DNA from: Pelomonas sp966111775 | GTDB lineage: Bacteria; Pseudomonadota; Gammaproteobacteria; Burkholderiales; Burkholderiaceae_C | NCBI GenBank assembly: GCA_966111775.1 | Contig: CBHWBD010000160.1 | Location: 1 to 12,072, forward strand | Direction of reading: 5' to 3' | Length of the DNA stretch: 12,072 bases | Shown: piece after piece, positions 5,721 through 11,098 of the stretch | Numbering within the stretch: position 1 is the stretch's first letter | How the letters are laid out: every line of letters begins with the position of its first letter | Translations under genes and position numbers: made by a program | Notes under the pieces: generated by a model | Databases searched by the model: none | What the model was told of the DNA's origin: nothing | Seen by the model: only the letters and a program-made list of their open reading frames with translations

Positions 5721-6581
5721 ATGACCCCACGACTCCTCATCATTGGCTGTGGCGACGTCGGCCTGCGAGTGCTTGAAGCTCTGGCTGGCCGCTGGCGCGT
5801 GTTCGCATTGACGTCCAGCCCGGCGCGCTCGGCCGAGCTGCGCGCGGCCGGTGCCGTGCCGCTGGTGGGCAATCTGGATGAGCCGGCAACGCTGGCGCGG
5901 CTGGCTGGGCTGGCCGACTTGGTGTTGCACCTGGCGCCGCCGGCGCGCGAGGGTGACACGGACGAGCGCACCCGCCATCTGCTGGCGGCTCTGGCGCGCC
6001 GGCCGCCGCAAGCCCTCGTGTACGCGAGCACGACCGGCGTTTACGGCGACTGCGGCGGCGACTTCATCGATGAGACACGGGCGCTGAATCCGGCCACCGA
6101 CCGCGCGGCGCGGCGCGTCGATGCCGAAGCCCAGCTGCGCGCCTTCGGTCGCCGCCATGGCACCCGCATCAGCCTGCTGCGCATCCCGGGCATCTACGCC
6201 CGCGACCGCGAGGGTGGTCATCCGCGCGAGCGGCTGGCGCGGGGGACGCCGGTGCTCAGGCGGGAGGATGATGTGTTCACCAACCACATCCAGGCCGACG
6301 ACCTGGCTCGCGCCTGCCTGCTGGCGCTGCTGCGCGGCCTGCCTCAGCGCGCCGTCAATGTCTGCGACGACAGCCAGTTGCTGATGGGCGACTACTTTGA
6401 CCTGGCCGCAGACCTGACCGGCTTGCCGCGGCCGGCGCGCATCACACGCGCCGAGGCCGGCGAGACCATGAGCGCCATGCAGTTGAGCTTCTGGAGCGAA
6501 TCACGTCGCCTGTCCAACACACGGCTCAAGCGCGAACTGCGCCTGAAGCTGCACTACCCGACGCCGCGAGAAGGGCTCTAG
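5721..6581 (+). CDS. NAD(P)-dependent epimerase/dehydratase-like protein (extended SDR, YeeZ-like)
   Basis: This 286-residue protein has a Rossmann fold of the extended short-chain dehydrogenase type. The dinucleotide loop is IIGCGDVG, with glycines at 9, 11 and 14, close to the N-terminus. YASTTGVYGD (101-110) is the conserved strand carrying the catalytic-serine region, and RIPGIY plus FTNHIQADDLARA are C-terminal epimerase blocks. A classical YxxxK pair is not evident after the VYGD segment, so catalysis may differ from typical sugar epimerases; the YeeZ group shows similar proteins of unknown substrate. The start at 5721 is fixed by the Rossmann loop but has no Shine-Dalgarno: the upstream 70 nt are a hairpin repeat. 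Its stop codon overlaps the stop of the convergent rhomboid gene. Fold sure, substrate unknown. Confidence 0.9.
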   Translation: MTPRLLIIGCGDVGLRVLEALAGRWRVFALTSSPARSAELRAAGAVPLVGNLDEPATLARLAGLADLVLHLAPPAREGDTDERTRHLLAALARRPPQALVYASTTGVYGDCGGDFIDETRALNPATDRAARRVDAEAQLRAFGRRHGTRISLLRIPGIYARDREGGHPRERLARGTPVLRREDDVFTNHIQADDLARACLLALLRGLPQRAVNVCDDSQLLMGDYFDLAADLTGLPRPARITRAEAGETMSAMQLSFWSESRRLSNTRLKRELRLKLHYPTPREGL

Positions 6582-7159
6582 CCGCGCCGCCGCGGCGAGC
6601 GCCAGTGGCGGATCAGCAGCCAGGCGCCCAGCATGCCGCCCAGGTGGGCGAAGTGGGCGATGCCGCTGCTGCGGCTGAAGCCGAGGATGAGCTCCAGGCC
6701 ACCGAAGATGGCGACGAAGTACTTGGCCTTCATCGGGATGGGCGGGATCAGCGGCACGATGATGCGGTTGGGGAACAGCATGCCGAAGGACAGCAGCAAG
6801 CCGAAGATCGCGCCGGACGCCCCCACGGTGGGCGCTTGCTGGCCGATCACCCAGGTGAAGAGCAGTTGCACGATGGCGGCGCTCAGCGTGCTGGCCACCA
6901 GGATCTGCAGATAGCGCTTGGGTCCCCACACGCGTTCCAGCTCGCCGCCGAACATCCACAGGCCCAGCATGTTGAACAGCAGGTGGGTGAAGTCACCGTG
7001 CAGGAAGGCGTAGGTCACCAGCTGCCACGGCATGAACAGCCCGGAGGCGATCGGCCAGAGCTCGAACCAGAGCTTGAGGAGGGGAAAAAGCTCGAAGAAG
7101 CAGAAAAAGCCGACGCAAGCCAGCAGGAAGGCTTTGGTGACCGAAGGCAGCGGGGGCAT
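6578..7159 (-). CDS. Rhomboid-family intramembrane serine protease
   Basis: This inner-membrane protease of about 193 residues has the six-helix rhomboid core. The catalytic serine is Ser115 in GASGAIFG and the catalytic histidine is His172 in AHFAHLGG. The oxyanion-side residues His59 and Asn63 are visible in THLLFNM, and hydrophobic segments cover about 9-30, 41-53, 58-75, 87-106, 112-130, 146-161 and 170-184. I choose ATG 7159 (MPPLPSVTK), a typical N-terminus for these proteins. A GTG at 7195 would add 12 residues but lies inside a hairpin and has no ribosome binding site. The gene is tail-to-tail with the epimerase-like gene, sharing CTAG, and is preceded on the same strand by tRNA-Leu. 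Its substrate cannot be predicted. Confidence 0.92.
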   Translation of the reverse strand: MPPLPSVTKAFLLACVGFFCFFELFPLLKLWFELWPIASGLFMPWQLVTYAFLHGDFTHLLFNMLGLWMFGGELERVWGPKRYLQILVASTLSAAIVQLLFTWVIGQQAPTVGASGAIFGLLLSFGMLFPNRIIVPLIPPIPMKAKYFVAIFGGLELILGFSRSSGIAHFAHLGGMLGAWLLIRHWRSPRRRG

Positions 7160-7191
7160 GGAGCGTGGCGACGCGCCCGGGGCGGGCGCCT

Positions 7192-7210
7192 GCACCGGAA
7201 GGGCCGGTGC
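7192..7210 (-). other. 7-bp hairpin between tRNA-Leu and the rhomboid gene
   Basis: GCACCGG and CCGGTGC form a perfect 7-bp stem with a 5-nt loop, 41 nt downstream of the tRNA 3' end on the minus strand. It could help end or process the tRNA transcript, or be part of the rhomboid leader. No T-run follows it on the minus strand. Confidence 0.4.
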
Positions 7211-7251
7211 TTACCATTTTGAGTATGCCAGGGACTGGCCAGCCGTTTCGT

Positions 7252-7336
7252 TGGTGCCTCGGGCCGGACTCGAACCGGCACACCTTGCGGCGGGGGATTT
7301 TGAGTCCCCTGCGTCTACCGATTTCGCCACCGAGGC
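7252..7336 (-). tRNA. tRNA-Leu (anticodon CAA)
   Basis: The minus strand folds into an 85-nt class II tRNA. The acceptor stem is GCCTCGG paired with CCGAGGC, followed by an unpaired A and an encoded CCA end at 7254-7252. The D-arm contains the usual leucine sequence GGCGAAATCGGTAGACGC. The anticodon stem GGGGA/TCCCC holds the loop CTCAAAA, giving anticodon CAA at 7302-7300, which reads UUG. A long variable arm and the T-arm GCCGGTTCGAGTCCGGC complete it. It strongly resembles E. coli tRNA-Leu(CAA). It is a single tRNA gene lying between rhomboid and cysM; tRNA genes are common integration targets, but no integrase or flanking duplication is present. Confidence 0.97.
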
Positions 7337-7379
7337 CCGTCGGAAACTGCTGACTCGCCAGCGCGGCGAGAGGGGCTGG

Positions 7380-7410
7380 ATTATGCACTCGCCAAGGCTT
7401 GGTCTTTGAA
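7380..7410 (-). promoter_or_regulatory. Candidate promoter of tRNA-Leu
   Basis: On the minus strand CATAAT (7385-7380) is a good -10 box 43 nt before the mature tRNA and is followed by GC-rich sequence, as at stable-RNA promoters. The -35 is poor: the best match is TTCAAA (7410-7405) at a long 19-nt spacing. An 11-bp palindrome, CCAAG-G-CTTGG (7392-7402), lies between them. Confidence 0.3.
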
Positions 7411-7430
7411 CCGGGGCCACAATCGTCGCC

Positions 7431-8327
7431 ATGAACTATCCGACCCTCGAAGACGTCATCGGTGCGACCCCCCTGGTGCGACTGCAGCGCCTGCTCGGCG
7501 ACGACGCCCGCGGCAATGTCATCCTGGCCAAGCTGGAGGGCAACAACCCGGCCGGCTCGGTGAAGGACAGACCGGCCATCAGCATGATCAAGCGCGCCGA
7601 GGAGCGCGGCGAGATCAAGCCCGGCGACACGCTGATCGAGGCGACCTCGGGCAACACCGGCATCGCCCTGGCCATGGCGGCCGCCATCCGCGGCTACCGC
7701 ATGGTGCTGATCATGCCGGAGGACCTGTCCATCGAGCGCGCCCAGACCATGAAGGCCTTCGGCGCCGAGCTCATCCTGACGCCCAGGACCGGCGGCATGG
7801 AATACGCCCGCGACCTGGCCGAGCAGATGGCGCAGGAGGGCAAGGGTCGGGTGCTGGACCAGTTCGCCAACGCCGACAACCCGCGCGCCCACTACGAGAA
7901 CACCGGCCCCGAGCTGTGGAAAGACACCGGCGGCCAGATCACCCATTTCGTCAGCGCCATGGGGACGACGGGCACCATCACCGGCGTGTCGCGCTTCCTG
8001 AAGGAGCAGAACCCGGCCGTGCGCATCGTCGGCGCCCAGCCGGCCGAGGGCTCGCGCATCCCGGGCATCCGCAAATGGCCCGAGGCCTACATGCCCAAGA
8101 TCTACGACCCGAGCGGCATCGACGAGCTGGTGCTGGTCAGCCAGAGCGATGCCGAAGACATGGCGCGCCGCCTCGCCCGTGAGGAAGGCCTGTTCGCCGG
8201 CATCTCGGCGGCTGGCGCCTGCTGGGTGGCCCTGCAGATCGCGCGCCGCGTCGAGAACGCGACCATCGCCTTCATCGTCTGCGACCGCGGCGACCGCTAT
8301 CTGTCGACGGGCGTCTTCCCTGCATGA
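7431..8327 (+). CDS. cysM: Cysteine synthase B (O-acetylserine sulfhydrylase, CysM)
   Basis: This PLP enzyme makes L-cysteine from O-acetylserine and sulfide, or S-sulfocysteine from thiosulfate, in the cytosol. The 298 residues match CysM length. Lys45 in NPAGSVKDR is the PLP Schiff-base lysine, TSGNTG (72-77) binds substrate, GTTGTITG (178-185) cradles the PLP phosphate and Ser259 in GISAAGA contacts the pyridine nitrogen. MPEDLSIER and EGSRIPGIRKWP favour CysM over CysK. The start ATG at 7431 has no Shine-Dalgarno; CACAAT at 7418-7423, 7 nt upstream, could be a -10 box giving a near-leaderless mRNA, though no -35 supports it. The stop overlaps the Nudix start as ATGA, so the genes are translationally coupled, and a TusA-like sulfur carrier follows. 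Confidence 0.96.
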   Translation: MNYPTLEDVIGATPLVRLQRLLGDDARGNVILAKLEGNNPAGSVKDRPAISMIKRAEERGEIKPGDTLIEATSGNTGIALAMAAAIRGYRMVLIMPEDLSIERAQTMKAFGAELILTPRTGGMEYARDLAEQMAQEGKGRVLDQFANADNPRAHYENTGPELWKDTGGQITHFVSAMGTTGTITGVSRFLKEQNPAVRIVGAQPAEGSRIPGIRKWPEAYMPKIYDPSGIDELVLVSQSDAEDMARRLAREEGLFAGISAAGACWVALQIARRVENATIAFIVCDRGDRYLSTGVFPA

Positions 8328-8866
8328 CGGCCTTCAAGTTCTGCCCGCTCTGCGCGAGCGAACTGGCCCTGATCACCCAGGCCGAGGACGGCGGCGACAA
8401 GGAGCGCCTGCGTTGCCCGGCCTGCACGTTCACGCACTGGAACAACCCGACCCCCGTGCTGGCTGCCGTCATCGAATGCACCGACCGTGAAGGCCGGGTG
8501 CTGCTGGCGCGCAATGCGGCCTGGCCCGGGCGCTTCTTTGGCCTGATCACCGGCTTCATGGAGGCCGGCGAATCGCCCGAGGAGGGCATCCGGCGCGAAA
8601 TCGCCGAGGAGACTTCGCTGGAGGTCGATTCGCTGCAATTGCTCGGCGTCTGGGACTTCCAGCGCATGAACCAGATCATCATTGCCTACCATGCGGCGGC
8701 GCGCGGCGAGATCCACCTGTCACCCGAACTGGTCGAGTACAAGCTGATCGCGCCCGAGGACGTGCGCTGCTGGCCCCAGGGCACGGGCCAGGCGCTGGCG
8801 ACCTGGCTGCGGTCCAGGAACATCGAGCCCCAGTGGCTAGCCCTCCCAGACATGAAGCGAGAATGA
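8324..8866 (+). CDS. Nudix hydrolase with N-terminal zinc ribbon
   Basis: This 180-residue protein is predicted to hydrolyse a nucleoside diphosphate linked to another moiety (Nudix family), with the N-terminal ribbon seen in NADH pyrophosphatase-like members. The ribbon cysteines are Cys7 and Cys10 (CPLC) and Cys31 and Cys34 (CPAC). The Nudix box begins at Gly77: G-x5-E83-x7-R91-E92-I-x-E95-E96, with the metal-binding glutamates intact. The usual glycine near the end of the box is serine (Ser98, in EETSL). The start overlaps the cysM stop by 4 nt and the stop is 4 nt before the TusA-like gene, so it is the middle gene of a three-gene operon. It lacks the full-length NudC architecture, so the substrate is open. 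Confidence 0.92.
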   Translation: MTAFKFCPLCASELALITQAEDGGDKERLRCPACTFTHWNNPTPVLAAVIECTDREGRVLLARNAAWPGRFFGLITGFMEAGESPEEGIRREIAEETSLEVDSLQLLGVWDFQRMNQIIIAYHAAARGEIHLSPELVEYKLIAPEDVRCWPQGTGQALATWLRSRNIEPQWLALPDMKRE

Positions 8867-8870
8867 GGCG

Positions 8871-9098
8871 ATGGACGTCCAACGCGAGATCGACACCCGG
8901 GGCCTGAACTGCCCCCTGCCCATCCTCAAGGCCAAGAAGGCCCTGGCCGAGATGCAGAGCGGCGAGCTGCTGCGCGTCGTCGCGACCGACCCGAGCTCGA
9001 CGCGCGACTTCCAGGCCTTTGCGCGCCAGACCGGCAATGAACTCGTGGCCCAGGAAACCCGGGCCGACGAGTTCATCCACGTCTTGCGACGCCGCTGA
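8871..9098 (+). CDS. TusA-family sulfur carrier / sulfurtransferase
   Basis: This 75-residue protein has the TusA fold signature: RGLNCPLPILKAKKAL with the persulfide-carrying Cys14 in the CPxP motif, followed by a DPSSTRDFQAFARQTG segment. Family members accept sulfur from cysteine desulfurase and pass it on for tRNA thiolation, molybdenum cofactor or sulfur oxidation. The start at 8871 is preceded by TGAGGCG, which provides a Shine-Dalgarno overlapping the Nudix stop (4-nt gap). Its place behind cysM links cysteine synthesis with persulfide relay in one operon. Whether it is TusA proper or a paralogue such as YedF/YeeD cannot be settled here, so I give no symbol. Confidence 0.93.
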   Translation: MDVQREIDTRGLNCPLPILKAKKALAEMQSGELLRVVATDPSSTRDFQAFARQTGNELVAQETRADEFIHVLRRR

Positions 9099-9101
9099 GA
9101 A

Positions 9102-9153
9102 AACTGAGTCAGTTGGGGACAGAGCGGCTCGCTGCGCTCGCTCGGTCAGTCCC
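9102..9153. terminator. Palindrome and imperfect hairpin between convergent tusA-like and galU genes
   Basis: The 63-nt gap between the two stop codons holds a 13-bp palindrome AACTGA-G-TCAGTT (9102-9114) and an imperfect hairpin with GGGAC (9116-9120) pairing GTCCC (9149-9153) and GAGCG (9122-9126) pairing CGCTC (9139-9143). On the minus strand the palindrome ends in TTTTCTC, so it is a modest terminator for galU; the larger hairpin may serve either direction. Confidence 0.4.
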
Positions 9154-9161
9154 TCAAGGCC

Positions 9162-10061
9162 TTAGAGATTCAGGTCCTTCAGGAACTCGCGGAAGCCCGG
9201 GCCCAGTTGCGGGTGGGCGAGGGCCAGTTCGACATTGGCCTGCAGGAAACCTTCCTTGCTGCCGCAGTCATAGCGCTTGCCTTCGTAGCGGTAGGCGAAC
9301 ACCTTCTCGCGGCGCAGCAGGCCGGCGATGCCGTCGGTCAGCTGGATCTCGCCACCCACGCCGCGCGGCTGGTTGGCGATCTCGTGGAAGACGCCCGGCG
9401 TCAGGATGTAGCGGCCGGCCACGCCCAGGCGTGACGGTGCCACTTCCGGTGCCGGCTTCTCGACGATGCGGTTGACGTCCATCAGGTTGTCGTTGACCTG
9501 CGTGCCGGCCACGATGCCGTAGCGGCGGGTGTGCTCGGCCGGCACTTCCTGCACGGCCAGGATGGAGGCGCGCCAGTCGGCGAACTGCTCGACCATCTGC
9601 TTCAGGATGGGCCGGTCCGGAGTCGGGCCCACCATCAGGTCATCGGCCAGCAGCACGGCGAAGGGCTCGTTGCCCACCAGGCGCTGGCCGCAGAGCACGG
9701 CGTGGCCGAGGCCGAGGGCCTGGGCCTGGCGGACATAGATGCATTCCATGTCATCGGGCTTGACCGAGCGCACCACGTCCAGCAGCTCCTGCTTGCCGGA
9801 CTGCTCCAGGGCGACCTCCAGCTCGAAGGTCATGTCGAAATGGTCTTCGATGGGGCGCTTGTGGCGGCCGGTCACGAAGATCATCTCGCGCACGCCGGCC
9901 GCATAGGCTTCCTCGACGGCGTACTGGATCAGCGGCTTGTCGACGACGGGCAGCATCTCCTTGGGCTGTGCCTTGGTGGCCGGCAGGAAGCGGGTGCCGA
10001 GGCCGGCGACCGGGAAGATGGCTTTGGTGATCGGCGATTTGGACGAGGAGGCCATGGGCAT
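9162..10061 (-). CDS. galU: UTP--glucose-1-phosphate uridylyltransferase (GalU)
   Basis: This cytosolic enzyme makes UDP-glucose from UTP and glucose-1-phosphate, for lipopolysaccharide, exopolysaccharide and trehalose synthesis. From ATG 10061 it has 299 residues, the usual GalU length. The nucleotide-binding signature VAGLGTRFLPATKA (18-31) is followed by KEMLPVVDKPLIQYAVEEA (34-52). LLADD (137-141), GGEIQLTDGI (236-245) and YEGKRYDCGSKEGF (259-272) are the sugar-phosphate and metal-site blocks. A second in-frame ATG at 10055 (MASSSK) is equally possible; neither has a Shine-Dalgarno. The reading frame stays open far upstream, but that part lies opposite a real gene. It converges on the tusA-like gene and diverges from the hydroxyacid dehydrogenase homologue. 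Confidence 0.96.
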   Translation of the reverse strand: MPMASSSKSPITKAIFPVAGLGTRFLPATKAQPKEMLPVVDKPLIQYAVEEAYAAGVREMIFVTGRHKRPIEDHFDMTFELEVALEQSGKQELLDVVRSVKPDDMECIYVRQAQALGLGHAVLCGQRLVGNEPFAVLLADDLMVGPTPDRPILKQMVEQFADWRASILAVQEVPAEHTRRYGIVAGTQVNDNLMDVNRIVEKPAPEVAPSRLGVAGRYILTPGVFHEIANQPRGVGGEIQLTDGIAGLLRREKVFAYRYEGKRYDCGSKEGFLQANVELALAHPQLGPGFREFLKDLNL

Positions 10062-10087
10062 ACACTGGTTTGACAGGGTCGCGAAGA

Positions 10088-10125
10088 TTGTGTCACGGGG
10101 GTTGTGACGCTCTGACCCTTGTGTC
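10088..10125. promoter_or_regulatory. Triple TTGTG[T/A]C repeat in the galU / dehydrogenase divergent region
   Basis: The 79-nt divergent gap contains TTGTGTC (10088-10094), TTGTGAC (10102-10108) and TTGTGTC (10119-10125), spaced 14 and 17 nt, and an inverted GTCAC/GTGAC (10092-10108). A perfect TTGACA (10070-10075, plus strand) is present but lacks a -10 at the right distance. The two promoters must sit in or near this gap; which bases they are I cannot say. Confidence 0.25.
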
Positions 10126-10140
10126 GGGCACATACAAACA

Positions 10141-11094
10141 ATGACAGTCCTGATCCTGGAACCGTTGGAAGCCGAGGTGGTGCAGTGGCTGGCCGAGCGC
10201 CATGACGCCTGCTTTGCGCCCGAGCTGGTTGGCGACAAGCATGGCCTGCTGGACGCCTTGCGCGAGTCGCGCGCCCTGATCGCGCCGCCCGAGGTGAGGG
10301 TGGACGCCGACCTGCTGCGCGGGGCGCCGACGCTGTGCGCCATCGGCCGGGCCAGCGGCGGCGCCGAGAACATCGACATCGAGGCCTGCCGCAAGGCCGG
10401 CGTGGAGGTGGTGCGCTCGCAGAGCTCGACGGCCAGCGCCGAGGCTGAATTCGCCATCGGTGCGCTGCTCAGCCTGTTGCGCCGCGTGCCCGTGGAAGGC
10501 AGCGACGGCCTCAAGGTGGGCCGTGAGCTGGGTTGCTCCACGATTGGCGTGCTGGGCATGACGCCGACCGCCCAGGTGCTGGCCCAACTGCTGCACGCCT
10601 TCGGTTCGCGCGTCATCGGCTACGACCCCGGCATGCATCCCAGCGACGCGACCTGGGCGCGCTGGGGCATCGAGTCGGTCTCCTTGAGCGACCTCGTCGA
10701 GCACAGCGACGGCCTGGTGCTGCTGCTGCCCTATTTCGAGCGCTTTCGTGGCCTCGTCGGCGAGCGCCAGCTGGAGAACACGCGGGCCGGCCAGGTGCTG
10801 GTCGGCCTCAGCCACTCCAGCATCTTCGAGGAAGCCGCCCTGGGCCGGGCCCTGCGCAGCGGCAAGCTGCGTGCGGCCTGGTTCGACAGCCTGGAACCGG
10901 GCTGGCTGGAGATGGGCCGGCCGCTGCATGGCGTCTCGACCCTGCAGGTGACGCCGCGGTTGGCGGGCACGACGCGCGAGTCGCGGGTGCGCGCCGCCTG
11001 GGCGGTGGCGCGCGGCCTGGACGAGTTGCTGGGTGCGCCGCCCAAGGGCAACAAGAAAAAGGCCGCCAGCAAGGCGGCCATCGACTTCTACTGA
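10141..11094 (+). CDS. D-isomer-specific 2-hydroxyacid dehydrogenase homologue with altered active site
   Basis: This 317-residue protein aligns over its length with NAD-dependent D-2-hydroxyacid dehydrogenases (the SerA/D-lactate dehydrogenase superfamily): an N-terminal half with IGRASGGAENIDIEACRKAGVEV (68-90), a Rossmann domain around 134-250 and a C-terminal TPRLAGTTRES block. Several hallmark residues differ. The GxGxxG loop reads GMTPTA (139-144), the substrate-binding arginine of the NxSRG motif is His225 (LSHSS), and the catalytic histidine of TPHxAG is Arg273. Glu252 (DSLEP) and Asp162 (YDPG) remain. It may be a dehydrogenase with changed chemistry or a non-catalytic relative. The tail 302-317 is lysine- and alanine-rich and coincides with the terminator of the convergent valS. 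No Shine-Dalgarno precedes ATG 10141. Confidence 0.85.
   Translation: MTVLILEPLEAEVVQWLAERHDACFAPELVGDKHGLLDALRESRALIAPPEVRVDADLLRGAPTLCAIGRASGGAENIDIEACRKAGVEVVRSQSSTASAEAEFAIGALLSLLRRVPVEGSDGLKVGRELGCSTIGVLGMTPTAQVLAQLLHAFGSRVIGYDPGMHPSDATWARWGIESVSLSDLVEHSDGLVLLLPYFERFRGLVGERQLENTRAGQVLVGLSHSSIFEEAALGRALRSGKLRAAWFDSLEPGWLEMGRPLHGVSTLQVTPRLAGTTRESRVRAAWAVARGLDELLGAPPKGNKKKAASKAAIDFY
11056..11079 (-). terminator. Intrinsic terminator of valS inside the opposing gene
   Basis: On the minus strand GGCCGCC (11079-11073), a 5-nt loop and GGCGGCC (11067-11061) make a perfect 7-bp GC stem followed immediately by TTTTTCTT from 11060. It begins 19 nt after the valS stop. This is the clearest rho-independent terminator in the window, and it lies entirely within the coding sequence of the convergent dehydrogenase homologue. 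Confidence 0.85.
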
Positions 11095-11098
11095 AGCT

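Noticed and set aside
7252..7336. tRNA-Leu as an attachment site for an integrated element.
   Set aside because: No integrase, no repeat of the tRNA 3' end and no change in gene character on either side were seen; cysM and rhomboid are ordinary core genes.
7165..7353. A short plus-strand frame whose product contains GPDSNRHTLRRG.
   Set aside because: This peptide is the well-known false translation of the reverse strand of a tRNA-Leu gene, and the tRNA itself folds perfectly here.
10062..10616. An N-terminal extension of galU giving 484 residues.
   Set aside because: The extra part lies opposite the dehydrogenase homologue and has no GalU similarity; the conserved GalU sequence begins just after ATG 10061/10055.
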